A stretch of 64,000 nt of DNA from contig WARS01000036.1 of NCBI GenBank assembly GCA_008933995.1, positions 1,162,001 through 1,226,000 on the forward strand. Direction: 5' to 3'. Source of the stretch: Datnioides undecimradiatus (taxonomy: Eukaryota; Chordata; Actinopteri; Lobotiformes; Datnioididae). Under the pieces are notes generated by a model. That model worked only from the letters and a program-made list of their open reading frames with translations, made no database searches and was not told where the DNA came from. Positions 12,653 through 24,350 of this stretch are shown one piece after another; within the stretch, counting starts at the first letter, position 1; each line of letters begins with the position of its first letter. The translations under genes were made by a program, and so were the position numbers.

Positions 12653-14463
12653 GTACTACATTTCAGATTGTACTGTAACTTGCATTCAGAATGAAATATT
12701 TAGGTTTTATCATTACTCCCCAAAGCAGCGCGCAAATATGATTAACAGAATGGCAAGCGGTTAACTCGCGCAAATAAAATCATTAGGAGCGTTTTGTTGA
12801 ATTCGACTGTTATTGTGTAGTTCTATGAGCCTTGGCATTGTATGTGTGATCGTGCAGCAATGTGGGGAGACTGCTGTACATGGCATTGCAACAGTGTGTG
12901 GTCTTTCCTGGCTCTGGCAAGACCATTGTGCACTCACTCTCGCGTGCGTGTCAGCGTGTGTGAGCCCAAGTCGTGCGCACGTGTGTGTGTGTGTTGGGGG
13001 TGTGGGGGGTGGGAGGGGGGTATGGTATGTGAGTTGGGCTGGAGGAAATTCTTGTGTTTTGGAATTCATTTACCCCGGGGGAGACCCCGTGACTTGTGGA
13101 TAGACAGGGGGAGCAGAAAGAGAAAAGAGAGACATACAGACGTACAAAGAGAGAGAGAGAGAGAGGGTCGAGTACTCTGAGTAACTGACCTATTGTGATT
13201 GCAGCGGCTTTCTAAGAAATATTGTAGTTGAATCAGAAATGTAGTGCTGTCTAAAGCTAGTGCAGTGCTAATTTCAAATTCAGTGACAGTGACAATATCA
13301 TTACAAACTCTGAGGATGTTCACTGTTTGATTTTGTTATTGTTATTTGTCTCTCAGAAGACCATAATTAAAACCATGCACGCTCGGGTTCTATGTTGCTC
13401 TATCCAACAGGGGGCACTTGTGACACGTGTAGTTGGGACTCAGTGGTTATTAATGTGCCCTTAATGTCAGCCCCCAATTTGACATATTTAGAATTTAACA
13501 TCTTTTTTTTGTTTAGCTAATATTTCGTGTATTAAAGCACATAGAATTTGTACTCATTGTCCTCTGTGTTTACAAAAATGGAAATTAATTTTGCTTTCCT
13601 GGCTTTATTGATAACTGTTTATTACCATCAATCTGTCACACAATAAAATGACGGATTCCTATGATAAACATGTATCTCCAAAATGTCAACTTTTGGTGAC
13701 CTTTGCAACAATGCATTCTTCACCTAATCAATTTAAAAAGAAATTAATAGAGATTCCCCTCACCTATAAACAATACTCAATCTGAATGTTTATCTGAAAG
13801 CTCAAAATCTTAAAATTTGTAGAGATACATATTTCACATCTCATTTCGCTCCCTAACCTTCATGTGTGTTGCAGACTTAAAGCAGAGTAGTACAGTGCCC
13901 ATCTATTGTCCCATATGTGTGCAGTTCAAACAATGTGCTACATCCGTTCCACCTTTCTAGCTTTCAGGGAGAATATTCATCAATATTCATGTTGCGTGGT
14001 GTCAAATATTTGAATAAATTGAGCATTTATGGTTTGTTGGTGCAGCGCATTTCCAGTGTATAGTAGAAGGCTGACAGCTTATGCCACATACTGTAGGTTA
14101 GAATTTGGACAGAACTTTGTGCTTAGATTTACTTTTTTAAGCGGACAGACTGGGGTTAGCATCCCGGATGGTATTGGATGGAGAACAGTGTTTCTGGAAC
14201 AGCGCTGGGGACTAGAGGGAGAAAGACTGCTAAAAGCTCGCCCACACACAAATGTGAGATATTCTAATGAGCAATCTGGCCCTTCTGAATATTTTTCCTC
14301 TTCACAGTACAGGCATCCTACAATGTGTGATATTGTCCAAGTCTATCATTTTTTTTGTAAATGTTTTCTCGATTTCAGTTTGATGAAGGTGTCAGTGATG
14401 AGAATATTTGAAAATGCTCAGTATGATGTGAGTGACGTGCTCCTCTGCCACCTGTTTTTACAG

Positions 14464-14534
14464 CCTGAACTCCACCTGATGCACATCAGGGAAAAGGCGG
14501 CAAAGACCGGCAATCAAGGGCTCCTGTCCTGCTG
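14464..14534 (+). other. Candidate internal exon (71 nt), gene unknown
   Basis: A polypyrimidine run and CAG acceptor end at 14463, and GTAAGA starts at 14535. The segment is open in the frame P-E-L-H-L-M-H-I-R and leaves two bases over, which fits the candidate exon at 15331 in phase. I do not recognise the 23 residues. It may be a non-coding exon or a chance match. Confidence 0.25.
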
Positions 14535-15330
14535 GTAAGAACCACACATTATCACTAATTTAACTGATAGCATGAATAGCATGAATTCACTCATCAAAAG
14601 AGTCGCATTGAAATCTTTGTTGATCTGAGATATTTGTTCATGCATGTCTTGAATCAAGATTTTATCTGGGTCATTTCTCATAAAATACCACACTTCCCAA
14701 TGCATCTACAACATCTAGCATTCATCATGCTCATCAATGTCCTTTCATTAAATCATCAAAATCCTCTCCTATAGCTGCGAGTTTAAAATAATTACAAACT
14801 ACTGAGCTCAGCCCTGTCCAAAGCACCTAACATAACAGTAGCTAACAGTACATTGTACATAAAACATTTCAGTCTACTAAATGTAAACCAAAAAAAAAAA
14901 ACTGGCAGTATGAATCACAGAGAAACACACACATACAGCATGTACAGCCCACACACGCCCACGTGTTTCCTCTGCCTCTGCTCCCTTCAGATGTGAGGCA
15001 CATGACATCATTAAAGAGGTGCTCTAAAAATCAGTGTGGGTATTGCGTGTGGGTAGGCAGCGTGTGTGTGTGTTTTTGTTTCTGTGTGGGTGAGGGGAAT
15101 GAAAGCCAAAGCTCCAGAGCCGTGGGCCCGTGCTGGCTGCATGTGTGTGCCCAGCCGGAGGCTCTGGTCCTGGGCTGCGCTGCCTCCCACGCTGGGGTAC
15201 GGCTGGGGCTGAGTGGGAGGGAGGAGTGGGAGGGAAGAGTGGGAATGGGCTGTGAGTCAGCCTGTGCAGTGCCCCCAGACAAGAGACCGCTGAGGGAAGA
15301 AACACACTGATAGAGTCTTCTCTCTGCCAG

Positions 15331-15400
15331 CATTCGAAGAAACATTAAAGTTTATTATGAGGAGTGCAGTTGTCCTGGAGAATCAGTGAAAGACGGAAAA
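15331..15400 (+). other. Candidate internal exon (70 nt), gene unknown
   Basis: It is preceded by cttctctctgccag, a near-ideal acceptor, and followed directly by GTAAGT, a near-ideal donor. One frame is open throughout (starting I-R-R-N-I-K-V-Y-Y-E-E-C) and takes one base from the preceding candidate exon, so the pair is phase-compatible. The other two frames contain stops. The peptide matches no family I know. Confidence 0.3.
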
Positions 15401-16189
15401 GTAAGTGCTGAAATTGTAGATAGAAGAGACAGGGTGGAAACTTCTCACAAAGTGTCAAGCTTGTGGAGAGGAACACACTGGACATACACAATATGGTGGC
15501 AATGGAGACTGATGTAGTTACAAGTACAATAGATGACAGAGGACACCAGTAGTGTGCATCTTTTATTTTAGTGAAGCTAGTTCAGAATTATTTAAATGTC
15601 ATTGTTCAAGAAGCGACTCACTTTAGGCAGCTCTAATACTCCTGAGATCACGCCTGTATATTTTAGGTTTAAATCTTAAACTGTAAAGAGGCTCTGCAGA
15701 GCAGTTGCAGCCTGATTTCTCCTTTTCCTGAACTTTGGAGACAGATGGCTGTATCAGACGCAACCCCATCTGCTGGAACCACTTGCTCTTTCTCACTCAG
15801 TCTGCTCTCGGAAAGAAGGAGCTGAGAAAACACAACTCCATGCTGCATGTCCATTTAATCCTCTGTGAATGACATGCACACGTTCCACACTTGTGCATGC
15901 ACATACACATGCATAGCCAATTAATTGTAAGTGATAGGGAGCATTTGTCATCAGTGACTGTACTGGGTTAATTAACTTGTCCCAGAGTTTATAGAAATGC
16001 GGCATTCATCGCAGTCCGTGTTAATGGTAAAGTTAATTTAACTGCAGAATCATTTCTGTAATCCTCAGATATTGGTGAACTCACTTGATCTGGACACAGT
16101 CACAACACGTGACTGTTACTGTATGCACAAGGTAGTGAGATGCTTTCTCAGTCTGAACACATAGAGGTAACCCTTGAATCAACTTTTTA

Positions 16190-16400
16190 GACTATGGCTG
16201 CAACTATGATTGTTACAAGTCTAATTAATCCCATTTTTTTGGTATGATACATCAAAGTCAGCACAGTTTAAAAAAGGATAAAATCCTGGTTGGCATCTGC
16301 AGTTTGGCTATATTGTCTGAATAACAGTCTTAAACCCCATAATATTCAGTTCATATCAAATAAAACAAGAACAAATATGCTGCTTAAACGTGACTAAAAT
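16190..16400. repeat. MITE-like repeat (hAT-type, one diverged copy)
   Basis: The segment starts with ggctgcaacta and continues through attcagttcatatcaaataaaacaa. This resembles a very common teleost non-autonomous repeat whose end reads like ggctgcaactaacgatt. The copy at 31975-32196 appears to be the same family in the opposite orientation. Identification is from memory of the consensus. Confidence 0.4.
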
Positions 16401-17143
16401 GGTTTATCAGAAAACAAAATTTTAACAAAATGTATGATACTTCCTCCTTTGAGGTTATCAATATGTTGTGAAGTGCAATATCACATTTTTAATGTATAAA
16501 ATGTATTAAGCAGGTTTCAAGTGATTCAAGTCCAGCCACAGAGGTGGAGGTCAGGCTTGGGGTTACAATGACCCAGTGAACTCAGCAGCAGCAATGCTCA
16601 TGGGCTAGGCCAGTTGCTCTGATAATGGAAGGTGGTTCTCCAGGAAACCTAGAGGGAGTCCACCAGTCTGGGGCGTGGGGGCTGGAGCCAGGGGATTGGC
16701 CCAGGGGTGTGTATGGGGTGGTGGGAATAGCTAAAGGATAACATTGGCGTGTGGAGGCGAGGCAGAGGTGGGACAGGCAAAAAGGAAGGCAGGCGAGGAG
16801 CAGGGGGGACAGGGAAGTGAGAACAGGAAACACTGGTCAGAGCAGTGGGGGAGAGTGGAATATTTCACAAGAAGCCTTCTCCGCCCTGTAGCGTCAGGAT
16901 AAGGGCGTCTGCTGTTGGTGCCGCTGCTCAGACAGCCACCAGCCAGCGGGGGAGCTCACGTGTGACATAGTCATCCTCAGACACACACAAAACACACACT
17001 GCATCTTATTACACACAAACATTCTCCACAGTGTGACCCCTCACCGCCTTGGCAGGGCTTGCAGCTCTTATATCCTGTGAGTGGGCCAGCCAGCAGCAGA
17101 GTCACTGCCTTCACATAGCCCACGTTGTGTGGTTGTGGAAGAG

Positions 17144-17146
<3 letters not shown>

Positions 17147-17179
<33 letters not shown>
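17147..17179. repeat. (GA)n microsatellite
   Basis: About 16 GA units, followed downstream by a longer purine-rich region to about 17290. Confidence 0.9.
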
Positions 17180-17181
<2 letters not shown>

Positions 17182-18331
17182 TCATACTGTAGCTGTTTTT
17201 CCTCTGACACCTCTGAAGGAAAGAGGAAGAGGAAAGGGGGAGGACAGAGAGGAAAGGAGGAGTGGAGAGGAGAGGGACTCGCAGGGCAGGGATGATGGGG
17301 TGGAGCGCTACACCGGTGGGTTCCTTTAAAGGACTCACAATGCTGTCGTGCAATTTCTAACAGTACACACACGCACATATAGGCAATGTTTCTCTACACA
17401 GCATCGGTGACATTGTTGAGGAGACATTCATATTGTGTATTTTATTTTAGTGTCATGGGAGCATTATTGTGATTTTTTATTACTAAAAAGTGTTTTATTA
17501 AAATATTAAATTTAGGGATAACTGACTTATTAAAACTCTGGTCCTTTTTGTAGTTTAAGCCATTTTTCTTTTGGTAGCAATCAGCTGTGAACTCAGCAAA
17601 ATAACTAAGTAAGGTATGAAGTACCTGTTCTTTCCTTAAGAGGAGACTACTGTGCTTTTTACTCCAGTACATTGACATTTGGCTTCTGGTTACCAATTAC
17701 ATCCAAAAACCCACGATCATCTTATAGAATACACTACACTGTTATATTTTATATTAATGATTATAAGCAGCAGTTTAACTTTATGATAACACCTTCAGAT
17801 CAAATCAAATTGGGATTGCAACCTGTGATTGATTTTCCAGGATTGTGCTTGTCCGTCACCAGAGCTGCTGAGGTATGGCCGTCTGTCACTAGTCCAGGGT
17901 TATCACAGGGTAATAAGCAGACACATACACACACACATACGGAAACAGAAGGGTGCATGACGTGGAGTCATGTCTTCCCAGCGTGACCATGACATCACAG
18001 CTGTATCTGTGTGTTCACTGTCTCCCCGTGCTGGAAACAGACTGGCCTAATATAGTCAGTGTAGACCATGCCACACACACTTCCCCACAGGGCCAGGGGT
18101 AAAGGGTTCTGTCTGCCATATTTCCATCTCCTGTCCTTGGTTGGCCGGCATGTGTTTCTTCTGAGGTGTGTGTTTGTGTGTTTGTGTGTCTCTGTGTATC
18201 GGTGTGTGTGTGTGCGCCATTTTAGTAAATGAAATTACGTCACTGTTACGTCTGTTCTTGTCCATCACTGGCAGTGAGTTTCAGTCATTGTAGGGACAGA
18301 GACAGGTGCATGTATGACTGGCTGTGTGTGC

Positions 18332-18568
18332 ATGTGTGTGTGTGTGTGTGTGTGTGTTGTCATTGTGTGATACAGGATTTTCTTTGAGAATGTAAAAAAA
18401 TTGAAAGTATGTAAATTCTAAAAGCTAAAAAGAAATGGCAGCCATAAAGAACTTCAATGCTTTCCCTTCTTGCTTGATGTATTTATTTAAAAAAAAACAA
18501 TGAACATTGGTGCTTGCTAATTCAAATATATAATTCTAGATAGATAGATAGATAGACAGATAGACAGG
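18332..18568. repeat. (GT)n tract and (TAGA)n tetranucleotide microsatellite
   Basis: A (GT)n tract occupies about 18332-18357. A TAGA/CAGA tetranucleotide run lies at about 18537-18568, with AT-rich DNA between them. Confidence 0.85.
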
Positions 18569-21395
18569 TACCCAGTTGCAGCGCTGGAGTTGAGAGAGTT
18601 GAATATGAAAATATTAACTGTTTTTGGATGACTGCATAAGATTTGGCTGAGAGCGAAGAACATCAGCTTATTGTTGTGGAAAAAAACATTTTACTCTGTA
18701 TTTTCATCATTTAGCTATGGGAAAATCTGCAGTTCATGCATTTTACTGCCATGTGACATTTCTGAATAATTGCATGGGAAAATACTATAGCTACTGTGAC
18801 CATTTTGACTTAGGCAGAAAAAGGGTTCTTGGTTTCTTTATTATATTCGTGGGCATTTTGCTTAAAATTTTTACAAAGGTTGCAGCTTGCAGCCTATTTT
18901 ATTTATTTTTTTCAGAATTGTTGGAATTACTGTGTGAATACTCTTGATAACACATTTCATTTTATTCTTCTTTTTCCTGCTGTTTGATTTTATTGACTTT
19001 ATCTCTCCAACTCCTTTAAATTCTCTCTCTCTTTCACTAACAACTCTGGTCAGCCATTAAACTGCCTCTCAAGCCAAGCCAGCAGAATTCCCAGGCTGCT
19101 CGGCTGCCTGAGTTCACACCTTTTTGTCCACAGGAATCTCAGGAATCCCCAGCTTCCTTTCCACTGCAATCTCCATTGTGTGCGTGTGTGTGTGTGTGTG
19201 AGACTACATGAAGGAAAGGCCCCCGCCTGTGCTGTGCGTGTGTGTTGAAACACATCTCCGCCCTTGTATCCACCCAGAGAAAGCAAGCAGGCGGTGCTCA
19301 GTATGTGCCCACAATAGACTGACTCACATTCTAAAATGGCAAACCTCTCAGTTACTGTGAAACTTAACTCTTAAAAACAAATTTAAGTAAATTAAAGACT
19401 TAAATTTCAACACCAAAGACACCAGAAAATTACTGTCAATTACACCGAAATATGTTATTTATAATATTGAATTATATATTATATTTTATTTTTTAAAAAA
19501 TCACAATTGTGCTCTCAAAATAATTTAGATCATGTTATCTATTAGCAGGTTTTATAGCTAAGGAATCATTTTCGCAATTCTACAAAGGAAATAATGAATA
19601 ATATGTACAGTGTTAATCATATTTTCCCTATTGGTCTCATTTTTATATTTGAAATAATTTCCTGGTTAAAGGATTGTAGATTTTAGATGTTGTAGATTAT
19701 TATGGCCATACTGCAGAGCAATTATAACATCAAATTACATACCATCCCCACAAGAAAGAAAACTATAATTTCATAACTAATGGCTGGATTTCAGAGCGGC
19801 TGAATAACAAGATCGAGATGAATCTGTGAAATTGCTGCTTTTAGAAGGTAGCGGTAAATAAAAAACCACTGAACTGAAATAACTTCACATAATAATAGTG
19901 CCCAGTTAAGAAGAGGTCGGTGCCCTTGTATATACAGTTAATACTCTTGGTGACTCCTGTAGGTTAATGCTGCTGTTTGTCGGCAGGTCTGGAGTCATTT
20001 ACCCATTTCAACCCTGAGTCATTCCCCTGCATGAGCCCAGCCCATTGCCAGGACTCAGCAGTAGCATCAATTGATCACAATGAGAAACACACAGAGACAC
20101 ATACACTGGCCCAGCACACGACGGTCTGTGATTCACCCCAACCCACTCACTCTCTATCCACACACAGCCATGATGTCCATTTTGATGTCTTAAAAGCTCT
20201 CTGAAGCTGTTGAGGTGAACTAAGCCAGAGTTTTTCAACTATGGGTCAGGGTGTCTTGAGATCATTGTTGAGCTTGGAATCAACTAAATTCAGCTTTATC
20301 ATTCTTTTTTCTCTCTTCTCTTTTCTCCTGTGAACTACAAGACAGTTTTACAAGAGTCCTGCTGTGGATTTCTCACACACACTCAGAGACATACACAACC
20401 AGTGGCTCACAAGTGACATAATCTTAAGGGGCTAAAGGCTATAGAGGTTTGTGGCCTACAAGTTTGTTCTTGGGGGTGACAATGCAGATCAGAGCTGTGT
20501 ATATGGGTCAAATATTACTTAACCTAACTCGTTAGATGACTCATTGTGGTTATTTAAATAGTTATGAATGGAGCCTGACAAAGGCAGTTTTCCAGCTCTA
20601 CTAAAAAGTGTGTGTGTTTGTGCGTGTGCATGTTAGCGCACCACAATATGTGTAACGGGAGCGTAGCATGGGTGCAGCATGGCCTTTGATGAGTCACATG
20701 GCCTCCTGTGAGTAAGAAACCAACTATGCAGTTCCTGAAGTTTGAGAGTCCCATTCAAAACCCGAGCCCACCCTCGCCCTGAACACCAGAGGGGAGGTTA
20801 GACGGGGCGGGGTAGGGTGTGGTAGGAGAGGACTGTTGATAGGTGTGGCTGGCAGGGACGGCGTGGCAGAGAATAGAAGTGGGGTAAAATAGCAGGATGT
20901 AGGTGAGAGCCAGTATCAAAGAAGGGTGCTGGAGCATATGGCGGTGAACCAAGAATTAGGGCAGTTGCAGGTCAGGATGAGAGGTAAGGCGCTCCAAGTT
21001 AGGGGTCAACGGATGGTAATGGTTGCTGTCACTCTTCCTGTCCTTATCTACTGGTGTGTGTTTTTTCATCAGAATGCTCAGGTACAAGGTTCTTTTTTGT
21101 AGCTGTGGTCTCCACGGGGTTTCCTCATGTTTACTGACCTGTCCATTCTTGTAAACTCTGGTACTTTCTCTGTCACAATCAACCCGTGTGCCTTTTTCAT
21201 CGCAAAATTCCACCAGAGCATTTTTGTCACACATCTATACATGTAGAGCAGGGATCTGTGGAGCAGCTGAGTCAAGATGCACATATAGTGTTTGTTTGTG
21301 TCGGTGTATATGTGTATATGTGTATGGGTGGAGAGTGAGGTGCTGCCAGTGAAGCTGGAAGTCATAAAGACCCCTCAACTGTGGCGCTGTGTTTT

Positions 21396-21398
<3 letters not shown>

Positions 21399-21430
<32 letters not shown>

Positions 21431-21985
21431 CCGGGGGGGGGGGGTGTACTGCTTATGTCCCTGCCTCCTTTCCCTTATTTAGAGACAGGTCCCTTTTCTC
21501 CAGACGCCCCAGCTCTCTGGCAGGGGAGTTTCCTGCTTTTGAAGACCCTGGGCACACACACACACACACACTTACAGAGCAAGAGACGGAGAGACTGCCC
21601 TTGTGATTTTACTCCTCCCTCTCCCCCTCCTTCTTCCCTCCTCTCTTTTTTCTGAATGGATGTCCTCTCCCTAACCTCAATTGAGAGCTGTGTAACAGGA
21701 CACTGCTGCTCTGCTGAAATAGGCTCAGCCCCTCTGAGCAGCCACACTATAAGAGGGTGCAGCGTCTGTCCTGAGTGTGTGTGAGAGAGTATGTCTGATA
21801 GTGTCAGTCAGGGGCCAAGGCAGAGAAGGCAGGGTGAAGGGTGAGAGAAAAAGAGAGAGTAGAGAGGGAGACTGCTGTAAAACATGTGATAGCGCAACTT
21901 TGGCAAGGCTTATAGGGAGTTTAACGGCTGTAGTGACTCCAAAGCTCTGGGAAAGCACCTTTAGCCCAGAGGGAGCCTCACACAC

Positions 21986-22062
<77 letters not shown>
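21399..22062. repeat. (GT)n microsatellites and a G homopolymer
   Basis: (GT)n lies at about 21399-21427 and is followed almost at once by an oligo-G run near 21433-21443. A (CA)n tract lies near 21553-21570, and an interrupted (GT)n tract of about 75 bp at 21988-22062. An alternating purine-pyrimidine tract next to oligo-G is prone to non-B structure. Confidence 0.85.
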
Positions 22063-22063
<1 letters not shown>

Positions 22064-24291
22064 CGAGACAGGGAGAGCCTGCTATGTGGTGCTGCTGCTG
22101 TCACTTTAAGCCTGTTACTGATTACACTCAGAAGAATGCAACGGGAGGAGAAAAAAAGACAGGGAAAGAGATGGGGAGACATGTAAGGATGAAATTTTTT
22201 AGGAGTTTAGCTCCGGCAAGTTTTATGTGACTTGCCCTTACAGCCATGGACAGTGACGTGGGTGAGAAGTTGTTACCCAATAGCGTCTCTCCCTCCCTCT
22301 CTTTCACTCTGTGTTGGACCAGGCAAAGTTAAAGTGAGGGGGAACCCGGAATCCCTCTTTGACGCAAGGACAGACCAAAGGACACCCAGAAATGGAGGAG
22401 AAACTTAAAGAATAACACCAAAGAAAAAGAAATTGGGGGTGGGGGGTGGGGTTCCCTCATTCCAAACTCAGCGCCGGGAGGAAACACTACTCTCACCCAG
22501 ACGGGTAAGTGAAAAAAGAAAGAGAAAATACACCCAGAAAGTAGAGCTCTTGCTGTTGATGGATATCATATGTTACAAGTTAAGGTTGAGAAACTGCTCC
22601 CAGATCCTTAATAGGCGGAGCAGCACACAGAACTAAGAGGACGCACAGGAGGCTTTCAGTGCCTGTCTGTAGACTGTCAGTGATCTCTGCTAGAGACCAG
22701 AGTTTTTAAGAGTGTGAAAAATAAAGGAAATGTCTAATATTGAAGCTTGAAGTTGACCCGTCTTTGTTGGTTAAGCTAGTGAGTGATCGGACGATCAGAA
22801 TGAATGAAACTGTTTTGGGTTTGAATGGTCATTTGTGGCGGATGAAGCGTCACCTGACAATATAGTCACATTACAAAGGAGCTGATTCACTGTTACGAAG
22901 TCAACTTGTCTGCCTCACACACTGCTGCAAGGCAGTTACATACTTATTCTGGTCAGGACTAGATGGGAAATACAATGTACGATATGTGCTAACATCAGTA
23001 ATGATATACCTGACATAGTCTCATCTGACAGTGTCTTTATGGCAATGCTGATCTGATATGAGGTGTAGCCATGTGACTAAAATAGGTCTTTGTGGTTAAA
23101 AGACAATTTATTTAATACAGAGGCATCACTTCCTCTCTCTGCTTCTGTCACGCTGTTTCTCCCCCGTCATTTGTCACAGATAGCACAGTCCCCTCCTTCT
23201 GCTCCACAGACGAGGGCATGAATGAACTGAGCGTATGGGTGGTGGGTGGGGGAGGAGGGTGATGCAGTATCATACAGCATGGACAGGGCAGTGTAGCTTC
23301 TTTATGAATGGACATGGTAGCCGGCTGATGTGATTGGCTGTGGTGGGAGTGACGCCTGATGACTCCAGAGCTGGGACTTAATGTTTAGAATCATTCAACC
23401 CTTCGCTGTTGCTGCTGTCTCTCCTGGTTACCACATCTTTAAGCACTGTTGCATGTGTATACGTATTTGTGTGTGTGTTGGGGAAAATGTGCGTGGATTA
23501 CAAAGAGAGAGAGTGTTGGAGTAGTTTTGTGAATCAGTGCTAGTGGTTCTGTGTTACATGTGTTTGTCTAAGGGGGCTTAGTCACAAGCCGAACAGTGGG
23601 GTGTGTGTGTCTTAAAGCTGTGGACTTTAAAAATGTTGTGGCTCCCTGCCCAGCTGTTCTTCAAATGATCTCCCACTCTCTCTGACTAAGACCACGCTCT
23701 TTCCAACTATCATTATTCTTACTCACTTGTCATGTAATGAGAGGGCAGGTTTAATACGTAATAATGTCCTTTGTTGAGTCATTCGGATAAATTTGAGAAA
23801 CAGATTTCTCTGTGGTGCCCTTTAAATTTTGGACGTCTGTTAAACTTATTTGAATGGAATAATGAAAAGGTAGCATTTAAAGTAAAATACTGCCAATATG
23901 TGGATCTCATTAAGATGTCAAGATATTGTAATACCTCCTTCCTAAGAAACAAATAGGAGAGGTCGCCACAAAAATGATCTCTTAGGGCTACCTGTTGTGG
24001 ACGGAGAATACATACGTCAGGGCCCTGTTGACTTATTTTTGCATGCGTGTGATTGCAGAGAGCCCATACTCACCATCGCCATGTCACCGTTTGCCAGCAG
24101 GTCAGCCTTCGGCCATATTAGCATACACATCTTGCCCTGTCTCTTTGTTTTACTGCAGCACAATGACAGCTACTTCTTGAGCCCCACCAAAGTTTACTGC
24201 AGTTCCTGTACTTCCACAGAACACTATCTGCCCCAGTTTTGGCCACTCCAGCATGACTTTACTCTGTAGTTTATAGCACCAGGAGGTTTGT

Positions 24292-24293
<2 letters not shown>

Positions 24294-24349
<56 letters not shown>

Positions 24350-24350
24350 A
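24294..24350. repeat. (GT)n-(GA)n compound microsatellite
   Basis: About 16 GT units pass directly into about 12 GA units. The repeat is of low complexity and non-coding. Confidence 0.9.

Noticed and set aside
14029-14538. 169-codon frame on the plus strand
   Set aside because: Only its last 71 nt has splice signals. The upstream part has no domain, so only the small candidate exon is kept.
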